Assembly: GCF_001424185.1 (NCBI RefSeq) | Contig: NZ_LMOM01000073.1 | Coordinates: forward strand, 1 to 5,373 | Direction of reading: 5' to 3' | Origin: Deinococcus sp. Leaf326 | GTDB lineage: Bacteria > Deinococcota > Deinococci > Deinococcales > Deinococcaceae | Length of the DNA: 5,373 bases | Shown here: positions 1 to 5,206 of the stretch, one piece after another | Position numbering within the stretch: the stretch's first letter is position 1 | Layout: every line of letters begins with the position of its first letter | Position numbers and translations under genes: made by a program | The notes under the pieces: generated by a model | The model's input: only the letters and a program-made list of their open reading frames with translations | What the model was told of the DNA's origin: nothing | Databases searched by the model: none

Positions 1-549
1 TCCAGACTTTTCTCTGCTTTCCCATGGTGATCTCCAGTCTGCTCGTCCCTCGCATCACAAGGGTCAGGTTCTGGAAGTCATCTCTGGAGCATTACCGGGT
101 GCCGGGTGGAACGTTGGGCCACATGCCCCTCTAGGTTCCTACTCTCGACACGACCACCGAGATCACCCCACGTGACGACAGCGTGTGGGCAAAACGATCG
201 GCCAGCATCTTGCCGGCGACCGACACTCTGATCCGCAATGCGATCGCTGCACTGAAGAGCGAAGGCCAGTTGATATGGCTCGAAGCGTTGACGATGGCAC
301 CCGAGATTCACCACATCGTTTCGGAAGTCGTAGGCAAGGTGGCGCCAGAGATCAAGGGGACGTCGGCGCGCGAGCTGGTGATCCTGGTTTCTGCAGCAGG
401 ACTTGTCGCCATACCTCCCAGTTCCCGTGCGCCGTTGGCTCACCTCTCAGAGCCTGCGTACGATCGTCACCCAGGTGCAGAGCGCAAACGAGATTTGGGT
501 CAAGCCGAGACTGAAGACGAAGATCTCGGCTGTCGTTCCATCGCGGTGA
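1..549 (+). pseudogene. Decayed hypothetical gene, 5' end outside window
   Basis: Protein-like sequence runs from the left edge to a TGA at 547-549, but only by changing frame twice. From base 2 to about 133 the frame reads naturally (for example KGQVLEVISGALPGAGWN) and would stop at 173-175. From 135, just after an in-frame TAG at 132-134, a second frame reads VPTLDTTTEITPRDD and then DTLIRNAIAALKSEGQLIWL to about 390. A third frame continues with LQQDLSPYLPVPVRRW and ends QSANEIWVKPRLKTKIS before the stop. The switches fall near a C4 run (126-129) and a T3 run (389-391). The simplest reading is one protein whose C-terminal 180 or so residues are visible, broken by two single-base indels, or miscalled bases if the sequence has errors. 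I do not recognise the family. A terminator follows 47 bases later on the same strand, which supports the direction of transcription. Confidence 0.6.
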
Positions 550-595
550 TCTAAGCTGAGTCGCTCGTCTCGTGCTGCGTTGCCCTGATGAGCAA

Positions 596-651
596 GGTCC
601 CATCTCTGACTTCAGCCGAGTGCCGAGTCGGATATGGGGCCTTTTTGTTTT
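596..651 (+). terminator. Rho-independent terminator
   Basis: GGTCCCAT (596-603) pairs with ATGGGGCC (634-641), giving 8 bp with one G-T pair. It is followed at once by T5-G-T4 (642-651). The enclosed 30 bases can form smaller hairpins, one being CTGA-CT-TCAG. It lies 47 bases after the stop of the decayed plus-strand gene and is oriented to end that transcript. Confidence 0.65.
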
Positions 652-911
652 GCTCTCTTGGAAAAAAGGGGGGATGACCCGAGGGGGAAGCACCGCCGGT
701 CGCAGGCCGGGGGTGTCCGTCCGGGCGATTCGAGGGGGCATCCTTCAGGAGATCTCCTTCCTGGGCATCTGTCTTCCGCCACACGTGGCCCGCCGATCAA
801 CATCAACACAGAGTCGCGGATGCACGCGCGCCTCCTTCTTCTGGGGCCTCTGTCTAGGAACTGGAGGTGCCAGGCCCCCCACAGCCAGGCTGAGGCCAGG
901 GCGGGGAGAGG
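652..911. other. Intergenic stretch with no supportable gene
   Basis: Open frames exist on both strands here, but none reads like protein: they are rich in Arg, Gly and Pro and lack a plausible start with a ribosome site. The only structure I see is a perfect 12-bp palindrome, AGGAGATCTCCT (747-758), and homopolymer runs around 661-675. The left edge of the 276-bp duplication fades out at the right end of this stretch. Confidence 0.5.
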
Positions 912-1143
912 GTGAGCAATTGGTGAGTGTCGCTGATTTATATTCCAGAGCGCTTTATAACGGCTTGCATGGAAAAGGGGTGATGTAAGGGTTTTATGTG
1001 CGCTGGGCGCGGCTGCGGGGGCAGTCAGGAGCACAATTACATCACGGGTGATGTTGCGTAAATGTAAATCCATGTAAACCCAATTTCGCCTTCAGCTCAA
1101 CCCTCATATCGAAAGATGCGGGCAAATATGAGATAGGCCTGAG
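912..1143. repeat. 276-bp-period tandem duplication, copy A
   Basis: This matches 1188-1419 at a constant offset of 276 bases. Anchors at the same offset include ATTCCAGAG (942-950 and 1218-1226), GGGTGATGTAA (978-988 and 1254-1264), a core of about 83 bp (1021-1103 and 1297-1379) with roughly seven differences, and GCAATATGA-like sequence near the end. Similarity is patchy: 950-977 has diverged strongly while 1034-1091 is nearly invariant. No coding explanation fits, because the differences do not favour third codon positions in the minus-strand frame that both copies keep open. Confidence 0.85.
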
Positions 1144-1353
1144 CTAGGCGACCCCATTCTAAAGGCCAGGCGGCCACATCGAAATGCGTGAGTGAAAGAT
1201 GAGTACCGATGATTTGAATTCCAGAGTAGTTGAGGAACTGAGGTTGCTCTCGAGGGTGATGTAACGGTTCTAACCGCGCTGGGTGCGGGTGGAAGGGCAG
1301 TTAGGAGCGCAATTACATCACGGGTGATGTCGCGTAAATGTAAATCCATGTAA
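980..1353. promoter_or_regulatory. Iteron-like ATGTAA motifs and conserved palindrome
   Basis: Each duplication unit carries four ATGTAA motifs in fixed arrangement. In copy A they are at 983-988 (+), 1037-1042 (-), 1062-1067 (+) and 1072-1077 (+); in copy B at 1259-1264, 1313-1318, 1338-1343 and 1348-1353 with the same orientations. The longer form GTGATGTAA (980-988, 1256-1264) is the exact reverse complement of TTACATCAC (1037-1045, 1313-1321). The latter runs into a palindrome, ACATCAC-GG-GTGATGT (1039-1054 and 1315-1330), identical in both copies. Eight ordered sites conserved in otherwise diverging DNA suggest protein binding, as in iteron origins, centromeres or operator arrays. The function itself is inferred. 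Confidence 0.5.
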
Positions 1354-1419
1354 GCCCAATTTCGCCTTCAACTCAGCCACAACACCGGAAGATGAGCAGC
1401 AATATGAAGCTAGGCTGAG
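1188..1419. repeat. 276-bp-period tandem duplication, copy B
   Basis: This is the second unit of the duplication and keeps the spacing of copy A without a net indel over about 230 bases. Most differences in the conserved core are transitions. It ends shortly before the palindrome and 12-bp repeat cluster at 1455-1570, so all three repeat classes lie within about 660 bases. Confidence 0.85.
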
Positions 1420-1454
1420 TATGAGAAGATATTTCTAAACTTCCCGTGAAGGCC

Positions 1455-1496
1455 CCGTATCGATACGGTATCGATACCGTAACTGATCCCGTATCG
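1455..1496. promoter_or_regulatory. Overlapping GTATCGATAC palindromes, likely protein-binding site
   Basis: GTATCGATAC occurs at 1457-1466 and 1468-1477, each inside a longer perfect palindrome: CCGTATCGATACGG (1455-1468) and TACGGTATCGATACCGTA (1464-1481, 18 bp). A third half site, GTATCG, lies at 1491-1496. The dyad centres are 11 bp apart, about one helical turn, so two dimers could bind the same DNA face. No gene start is close by on either strand, so a simple promoter operator is not the obvious explanation. Confidence 0.5.
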
Positions 1497-1498
1497 CT

Positions 1499-1570
1499 CA
1501 CCGCGTTGATTACCGCTTTGATCACTACCTTGATTACCGCGTTGTCTACCGCGTTGATTACCGCGCTGAT
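1499..1570. repeat. Six 12-bp tandem repeats
   Basis: Six consecutive 12-mers follow the consensus TACCGCGTTGAT: CACCGCGTTGAT, TACCGCTTTGAT, CACTACCTTGAT, TACCGCGTTGTC, TACCGCGTTGAT and TACCGCGCTGAT. Because 12 is a multiple of three, both strands stay open and would read as tetrapeptide repeats (LITA on plus, INAV on minus). Neither reading has a convincing gene around it, so I treat the array as DNA-level repeats. It directly follows the GTATCGATAC palindromes. Confidence 0.85.
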
Positions 1571-1636
1571 CATGGTGTGCTGTGCAGGAACGAGACGACC
1601 CCGCGCGGGTGTCGGGGACCTGGGGTGCGCTTGAGT

Positions 1637-1866
1637 TCAGAGGGTCAGGAGGACGGCGCTGAATTGGAAGGCGCGGGCACGGACCCCCAGGTTCATGGTC
1701 ACGCCGGCCGCGACCTCACGCGCTTGGGCCTTGGGGAGTTGGTCGACGAGGAGGACCCACTCGCCGGGTCGGCGGACTTCGACGGCCCAGTCTCGTTGGG
1801 GACGGTAGGTTTTTTGTCGGGTGCGGGAGGCGCTTCGGCGTTGGTGGCGTGGATGTCGGGGGGCAT
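1637..1866 (-). pseudogene. Frameshifted small hypothetical gene
   Basis: The ATG at 1866-1864 overlaps the stop of the preceding ORF as TGATG, a typical translational coupling junction. From it the sequence reads MPPDIHATNAEAPPAPDKK. After the A6 run near 1811-1816 a different frame makes sense, with DWAVEVRRPGEWVLLVDQLP and then KAQAREVAAGVTMNLGVRAR, ending at a TGA at 1639-1637. If the A6 run is one base off, the intact protein would be about 76 residues. The second half has the look of small, basic plasmid proteins with a W-V-E-V-R-R-P-G-E-W core, but I cannot assign a function. A GTG at 1888 opens the second frame without a shift and would give 83 residues. I prefer the ATG because of the TGATG junction and the more natural N-terminus. 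Confidence 0.5.
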
Positions 1867-2054
1867 CAGCGGGAGGGCGGAACCTCACGTAGGCTCAGCC
1901 TCGTTCGGTCAATCGCACATTGCTCAGGCGACCTGATCGCCCGAATGTTCCGACCCACTTCCCTGGCCTTTCCCACCTCCATGCTTCCGAGGAGGCGTGC
2001 ACCGCGTCCCCGCAGCAGAGCAACCAGGTCAACCGAGCACGCCGCCTCCCGCAT
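1866..2054 (-). CDS. Small basic hypothetical protein
   Basis: This ORF of 62 residues reads MREAACSVDLVALLRGRGAR, then LLGSMEVGKAREVGRNIRAI, and ends in an Arg- and Ser-rich tail. It is basic, with no membrane segment or recognisable motif. It overlaps the preceding small ORF by 26 bases and the following one by the TGATG junction at 1868-1864, so three small ORFs form a coupled series on the minus strand. No good ribosome site precedes the ATG; coupling from the upstream ORF would explain that. Alternatively the part from VDLVALL onward is the frameshifted C-terminus of the upstream ORF. Family unknown. Confidence 0.4.
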   Translation of the reverse strand: MREAACSVDLVALLRGRGARLLGSMEVGKAREVGRNIRAIRSPEQCAIDRTRLSLREVPPSR

Positions 2055-2181
2055 CCGGCACCCGCTGCGACTTTAAGTCCACGACCATCAACTGTTCCGC
2101 AAGCCACACCGCGCACGAAGCCCAAGCGCCGATCACCGTCGCCGTCAACACTTGATGACTCGGACTGCGCAGCGACTTCAA
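2029..2181 (-). CDS. Small putative membrane protein
   Basis: The ORF encodes 50 residues starting MKSLRSPSHQ, followed by one hydrophobic segment at about residues 11-33 (VLTATVIGAWASCAVWLAEQ then LMV) and a short polar tail, DLKSQRVPDAGGG. The start is a TTG at 2181 chosen because GGAGG lies eight bases upstream, inside the end of the preceding gene. The positive N-terminus before the hydrophobic stretch suggests a single-span protein with its C-terminus outside, or a poorly cleaved signal. It lies four bases after the stop of the upstream frameshifted gene and overlaps the next ORF, so it belongs to the same minus-strand transcript. Holin-like or leader-peptide roles are possible but unsupported. 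Confidence 0.45.
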   Translation of the reverse strand: MKSLRSPSHQVLTATVIGAWASCAVWLAEQLMVVDLKSQRVPDAGGGVLG

Positions 2182-2184
2182 TCC

Positions 2185-2378
2185 CTACACCTCCACTCCG
2201 AACGCATCTCCGTACGTCACGCGCACCCAACGAGGCATCATCGGTAACAAGTCGTGCGCTGCCGAGATTGCTGCACCGAGCGCGACGTACGCCCGGTGGC
2301 CATGACGCTCCATCCCCTCGCGCAAGATCTGCAGCAAGGTCAGCTCGTCGGTGGACTCCAATCCTGAGTTGCGGTCAT
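2185..2378 (-). pseudogene. Frameshifted small hypothetical gene
   Basis: An ATG at 2378 overlaps the stop of the upstream reading frame as ATGA and has TAGGAG four bases before it. It reads MTATQDWS but would stop after 12 codons. One frame over, the sequence continues convincingly with STDELTLLQILREGMERHGH, then RAYVALGAAISAAHDLLP and MMPRWVRVTYGDAFGVEV before TAG at 2187-2185. The intact product would be about 65 residues, mostly helical, with no motif I recognise. A single-base indel near 2353 explains the break. It may instead be the C-terminal end of the large broken gene upstream, because in that case VLKDAASLLGRSDMTATQDW also reads through the ATG in the same frame. Confidence 0.5.
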
Positions 2379-3204
2379 GTCACTCCTACCAAGAAGAGAG
2401 GCCGCGTCTTTGAGCACAACCCCGGTGAACGTTCAGTCCGTCGTGCGGTCCTACCAGAGCGCCGTCCATTGCGCAGCTCTTCCGGCGACATCCGCTCCAC
2501 TTCATTGAGCAGCATGCCCGCGCACTCTGTCGGATGACTGAGCTCGGTATCAGAGGGATCAAGATTCAACAGCAACGCCCGCGCCTCGTACTCTGGCAGT
2601 TCGAAGATCAAGGCCTGTGCCTCGACCTGCCTCACTTCGAGTTCCATGTCGGCCACCAACGGACGGGGCAGCCACCCCGCTCGGCCAACGCTGACGCCTC
2701 CTCGAACAGCATCGCGCGCGGGTCCTCGTCACTCGCGTTGCTCTCCGAAGGCAGGCCTGCGTCCAATCACAACTTCAGCAGCGCCTTGGGGTTGCATCGT
2801 TTCAATACGCCTTGTCCAAGACGAGCCCAGCTCCAGGGACCGTCGTGCTGAGGAGAGCCACCCCTGAATCGTCACAGAGGTGTGGATGCCCTCTGCCATG
2901 AACGAGTCGTGTGATGTCTGCAGCACTTCGTCGGATAACGTCGGCAGAGCAGGCAACACGTCGCGCAGTTCGTCCTGTCCCACCGGGCCATTCGCAACGG
3001 AGAGGTCAGCCGGTGGCACAGACCCCAGGAACGGCGCGCACTTCTCCATGACTTCCTCCACGGCTGCACGCACCGCCGGAGTGTCGACCAAGTCCCAGCC
3101 TTCGGAGCTGCAACCCCGCCGCTACAGACAGAGGGGCGCGCGCGATCCAGTCTCTGAGGTGACGCCTCCCGCAGACCGGCGTGCTCTCTGGCGCGGCTGA
3201 GGTC
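2375..3204 (-). pseudogene. Large hypothetical gene with multiple frameshifts and a stop
   Basis: Protein-like segments follow one another on the minus strand in changing frames. From 3204, DLSRAREHAGLREASPQRLD. From about 3106 to 2840, SSEGWDLVDTPAVRAAVEEV, then GQDELRDVLPALPTLSDEVL and IQGWLSSARRSLEL. From about 2840, ARLGQGVLKRCNPKALLKL, an in-frame TGA at 2769-2767, then LDAGLPSESNASDEDPRAML. After a G4 run near 2680, LPRPLVADMELEVRQVEAQA and PEYEARALLLNLDPSDTELS down to SPEELRN at about 2470. The last part to the TGA at 2375 is garbled. At least four indels plus a nonsense codon are needed, so the gene is dead if the sequence is accurate. The reconstructed protein of 270 or more residues is acidic and probably helical, and I do not recognise it. 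Its true start is not visible. Confidence 0.6.
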
Positions 3205-3519
3205 GCCAGCGCTGCAGCCATCGGTCGGCTGCCCGTTCCACTCCGCGACGTCGCTGATGCACGAACCTCGGCGGCCGCCCTCGCCGGACGGGTCGGAGCA
3301 ACAGCACCGCTCGTCAACGCCGAGGTGCGCTCAGGCTCTCGTACGTCGGCACCACCTGCGTTCCCTCGAACGAGGAGGTCGCCACGCTGACGCTCAGGTG
3401 GCAGCCTGGGCGCTGTGGGCCACGGAGCTATAGATGACCGGCCACGACCTGGGCGAGCCCGGCGGCTGACTCAACTTCGACTTCTCCGGGGCCGTGCCGG
3501 TGGAGTAGGCTCTGGACCC
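3205..3519. other. Region without a supportable gene
   Basis: Short protein-like runs appear on both strands, but none is long enough to call. On the minus strand these are SVATSSFEGTQVVPTYESLS near 3390-3330 and the C-terminus-like SKLSQPPGSPRSWPVIYSSV ending at a TGA near 3394. On the plus strand, LNFDFSGAVPVE lies just upstream of the winged-helix gene. The stretch is probably eroded coding sequence continuing the decay seen at 2375-3204. Confidence 0.35.
3506..3511 (+). promoter_or_regulatory. Possible -10 box for the winged-helix gene
   Basis: TAGGCT ends eight bases before the ATG at 3520, placing a start site at or just before the start codon, the arrangement of a leaderless transcript. 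No clear -35 element is visible at 16-18 bases upstream, and the only purine-rich match to a ribosome site lies too far from the ATG. Confidence 0.25.
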
Positions 3520-3807
3520 ATGACTCAGCCCCCAACCCCGCTCACCTTCTGGCAGGCCCGCGTCCTGCTCCTGCTCACCCTCGAGCCACAGTCGGTCGAC
3601 GAGGTCTCCAGCCGCATGGCCGAGCGGGGCGCGGTGCTGAACAACAGTCGCGTGCGCCAGTTGCTCGACGAACTGCTCGCGGCCGGGCTGGTGACCCAGG
3701 TCCCCCGCAAGGGGCACGCGGGTACCCGGTACGGCCTGGGGGTGGTGCCGGCGGTCGACACTGCGCTCGATCAGGCCTACGAGATCGTCGCGTCCCAGTC
3801 CTCCTGA
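3520..3807 (+). CDS. Winged helix-turn-helix DNA-binding protein
   Basis: This intact ORF encodes 95 residues with the pattern of a small winged-helix regulator of the PadR or MarR type. Helix 1 is at about residues 8-21 (LTFWQARVLLLLTLE), helix 2 at 25-36 (SVDEVSSRMAERG), and a putative recognition helix at 41-56 (NNSRVRQLLDELLAAG). A beta-wing (VTQVPRKGHAGTRYGLGV) follows at 58-75, with its R-K-G-H and R-Y residues at the tip, then a short C-terminal helix. The start chosen is ATG 3520; the frame is open 105 bases further upstream, but that part is not protein-like and has no ATG. Codon use is strongly G/C at third positions. The 27-aa ORF at 3822 follows 14 bases later on the same strand, so the two could be co-transcribed. 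It lacks any effector domain, so it may act as a simple repressor of its own promoter or of a nearby recombinase. Confidence 0.75.
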   Translation: MTQPPTPLTFWQARVLLLLTLEPQSVDEVSSRMAERGAVLNNSRVRQLLDELLAAGLVTQVPRKGHAGTRYGLGVVPAVDTALDQAYEIVASQSS

Positions 3808-3821
3808 CCTCCCCTAGGGCC

Positions 3822-3905
3822 ATGGCCCAGCAACTGATCCTGACCCCGGTCGCCCCCGAAGGCGCGCAGCTCGACCTCGCCTTGTACGGGGCACGTGGCG
3901 TGTGA
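3822..3905 (+). pseudogene. Truncated ORF following the winged-helix gene
   Basis: From ATG 3822 the frame encodes 27 residues, beginning MAQQLILTPVAPEGAQLDLA and ending LYGARGV, then TGA. It starts 14 bases after the winged-helix stop, and every codon but one ends in G or C, so it looks like the genuine start of a second gene in the same transcript that has lost the rest of its length. The LALYGARG stretch resembles the N-terminal region of plasmid integrases, where such a run precedes the core-binding domain, but 27 residues are too few to name a family. A free-standing micropeptide is the alternative. The sequence after the stop shows no continuation I can read. Confidence 0.35.
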
Positions 3906-3958
3906 TCGGCACCGTGAGCTTCAGTTGCGATGCCAAGCCATCAGACTGAGGCAGACCG

Positions 3959-3973
3959 CCGCAGGTGCTGCGG
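3959..3973. repeat. Short GC-rich hairpin
   Basis: CCGCAG-GTG-CTGCGG forms a perfect 6-bp stem with a 3-base loop between the convergent ends of the 27-aa plus-strand ORF and the 201-aa minus-strand gene. No T-tract follows on either strand, so it is not an ordinary terminator, though it could stabilise either transcript's 3' end. Confidence 0.35.
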
Positions 3974-4051
3974 TGAAGAGTGGAGCGTGCCATCTGGAAA
4001 TTCATCCTGGCCGCTCTCTCTGTAAGTGAGATCCCACGCAGTACCGCCTCT

Positions 4052-4657
4052 TCAGTTCAGGTCAAAGTCACGCATCCGGCGCAGCAGCGCATTCGTGAGC
4101 TGTACGGTCCGACTGTGAATTCCCGAGAGTTCCCAGGGTCGTGCGGGGACGAGATCTTCTTGCCCCTGTGTGGGAGACGCCCAGTAGAAGAGCTCACTCG
4201 GCGTAATGGTTTCCCCGGCCAGGCTCACCGTATTCAACCAGAAGGTGTCATGGGGACCAAAAAAAATCAGGAAGAGATGTCTGGCGCCCAGCGGATGACC
4301 GAACAGGCTCTCTGCTGTGAAACTCAGGACCCCCTGATACGTCGAGTGGCCGATCTCGGTTTGCATCTCGACCTCGGCCGCGAAATCCCCCCAGAGCATT
4401 TTGGGCTGCTGGGACGTATCGCTGAACTGGAGCGCCGCCACGTAATCGTCCCAGGTAATCAAGGTCTCGGGGGCGTCGAGCAGGGCTTGGCGATAGAGCG
4501 GCTCGAAGGTCGAGTCAATATGCATGGCCTGCTCGGTGGGTGATGCCTGGGTGCCCACCAACTGGGCATACCAATGCTGCAGGAGATCACTGGTATGCCA
4601 GTGAAATCCCAATCCCTGTGCGGCATCGCTCAGCAGCTGCTCCCGGAGGGCACTCAT
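4052..4657 (-). CDS. Orphan hypothetical protein, 201 residues
   Basis: This is the best-preserved gene of the window: an uninterrupted ORF with natural composition from ATG 4657 to TGA 4052. It is acidic, has no Cys, only one Lys (residue 86), and is rich in Trp, Phe, Tyr and His (HWHTSDLLQHWYAQL at 19-33, LFLIFFGPHDTFWLN at 128-142, ELFYWA at 155-160). The hydrophobic run at 128-133 is too short for a membrane span, so it is probably cytoplasmic. I recognise no domain or catalytic motif; aromatic-rich acidic proteins of this size include immunity proteins and stress-related folds, but nothing here proves either. The ATG has no clear ribosome site, and the same frame stays open for 56 more codons upstream (see 4658-4825). 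A run of eight T (minus strand) encodes part of LIFFG and keeps the frame. Confidence 0.7.
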   Translation of the reverse strand: MSALREQLLSDAAQGLGFHWHTSDLLQHWYAQLVGTQASPTEQAMHIDSTFEPLYRQALLDAPETLITWDDYVAALQFSDTSQQPKMLWGDFAAEVEMQTEIGHSTYQGVLSFTAESLFGHPLGARHLFLIFFGPHDTFWLNTVSLAGETITPSELFYWASPTQGQEDLVPARPWELSGIHSRTVQLTNALLRRMRDFDLN

Positions 4658-4825
4658 GCGGACCCGCCCGTACCGTTTGCCGGAGCAGGGCCCGCCAAGG
4701 CTGGGGCAAGCCTCGTAGTTATAAAGGCCTGAAAACGAGGGTTCTGGAGCCGGCTCATAGGCCCAGTATGCGGGAGTGCGGTGGTCCTGGGACTGCCCTT
4801 TTAGAGAGGCTGTGACATGGACACT
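4658..4825 (-). other. Possible lost N-terminal extension of the 201-aa gene
   Basis: Upstream of ATG 4657 the same frame continues to a TGA near 4834 and reads like protein: DHRTPAYWAYEPAPEPSFSG, then LYNYEACPSLGG and KRYGRVR just before the Met. No start codon exists in that frame. One frame over, an ATG at 4818 has GGGAG six bases upstream, but reads MSQPL then stops. A one-base change in CTCTAAAAGGG would join that start to the long frame and give a protein of about 255 residues. TATAAC on the minus strand near 4715 could instead be a -10 box for the short form. Both readings remain open. Confidence 0.3.
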
Positions 4826-4856
4826 CCCAGATCCTCACGTCTGGGAGCGCCTTTTT
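4824..4856 (+). terminator. Hairpin with T-tract
   Basis: CTCCCAGA (4824-4831) and TCTGGGAG (4840-4847) form a perfect 8-bp stem with an 8-base loop. TTTTT follows at 4852-4856 after four bases (CGCC) on the plus strand, so it could end plus-strand transcripts despite the offset. On the minus strand it sits just after the stop of the ORF at 4856-5158 without a T-tract, and its right-hand side supplies the GGGAG ribosome-site candidate for ATG 4818. Confidence 0.5.
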
Positions 4857-5158
4857 CATCCTCTATATGTGCCACTCCTGAGGAGAAGGAGGTCTACCAA
4901 CGGACTGAGAGAGAGATTCTCTCGAATCTTCGCTGTCAAATCAGGGGTACCCACTACCCCTCGGAACCACTTGAAGGCCCCCTCCTGGCCTTCCTGTGAG
5001 CGAGCAAATTTTTTCTTGCAAGCGAACTGTTCCTTGGTCAAGACGGAGGTGGTGATGCCCCAACGTGGGTAGGGTGGATAACAGGGCCCGAGCCGGCGGT
5101 GGAGATGGAGCGGCAGGTCGGGGCCTCGGGACAGGGTGTTGGCGACGAACCGAGGCTC
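4856..5158 (-). pseudogene. ORF fragment lacking a proper start, unknown family
   Basis: The frame is open for 100 codons between a TAA at 5161-5159 and a TGA at 4858-4856. It reads EPRFVANTLSRGPDLPLHLH, YPPYPRWGITTSVLTKEQF, CKKKFARSQEGQEGAFKWF and RGVVGTPDLTAKIRENLSLS. The first half has mostly G/C-ending codons, like the intact genes here. There is no ATG or GTG near the front; the only in-frame start of any kind is a TTG at 5041, which would give 61 residues. This suggests a gene that has lost its beginning. The mixture of basic and aromatic residues would fit a transposase fragment, but I see no DDE motif or flanking terminal repeats, so that is only a guess. It diverges from the recombinase gene at 5219. 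Confidence 0.35.
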
Positions 5159-5167
5159 TTATTGTTG

Positions 5168-5195
5168 AGGGTGACTAATCTCTCTTAGTCAACAC
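5168..5195. promoter_or_regulatory. Putative Xer-type core site or operator
   Basis: TGACTAA (5172-5178) and TTAGTCA (5185-5191) are perfect inverted repeats around the six bases TCTCTC. Extended to 11-6-11 (5168-5195) this has the geometry of dif or cer sites, including the inner TAA-N6-TTA that borders the exchange region in many of them. It lies 24 bases upstream of a tyrosine recombinase gene. The alternative is an operator shared by the two divergent genes. Confidence 0.45.
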
Positions 5196-5206
5196 CCCAT
5201 ACACGC

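Noticed and set aside
499..549. IWVKPRLKTKIS recalls the WVKPxL motif near the C-terminus of ATP-dependent DNA ligases
   Set aside because: The match is only a few residues, and the rest of the visible protein shows no ligase motif such as the KxDG nucleotidyl site.
616..641. Resemblance of the terminator region (CCGAGTCGG) to the tail of a Cas9 tracrRNA
   Set aside because: The shared string is a short palindrome next to a terminator; there is no repeat:anti-repeat, array or cas gene in the window.
612..1349. Two minus-strand ORFs with similar starts (MDLHLRNITRDV and MDLHLRDITRDV)
   Set aside because: They come from the 276-bp duplication, whose length is a multiple of three. Differences hit first and second codon positions as often as third, so the similarity is at the DNA level.
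1373..1634. Proteins with LITA or INAV tetrapeptide repeats
   Set aside because: Any 12-bp tandem array without stops gives a tetrapeptide repeat. Neither strand has a supporting start site or sensible flanking protein.
1920..2537. Long plus-strand open frame of 205 codons
   Set aside because: It is low-complexity (Ser, Thr, Pro, Arg), has no ribosome site and lies antisense to several natural-looking minus-strand frames. It is an effect of base composition.
2680..2830. Ankyrin-like look of ALLKLxLDAGLPSE in the broken gene
   Set aside because: Only one unit is visible, it lacks the G-TPLHxA motif, and a stop interrupts it.
5073..5081. Near match to a DnaA box (reverse of TTATCCACC)
   Set aside because: A single box with one mismatch inside an open reading frame, with no second box or AT-rich stretch nearby.
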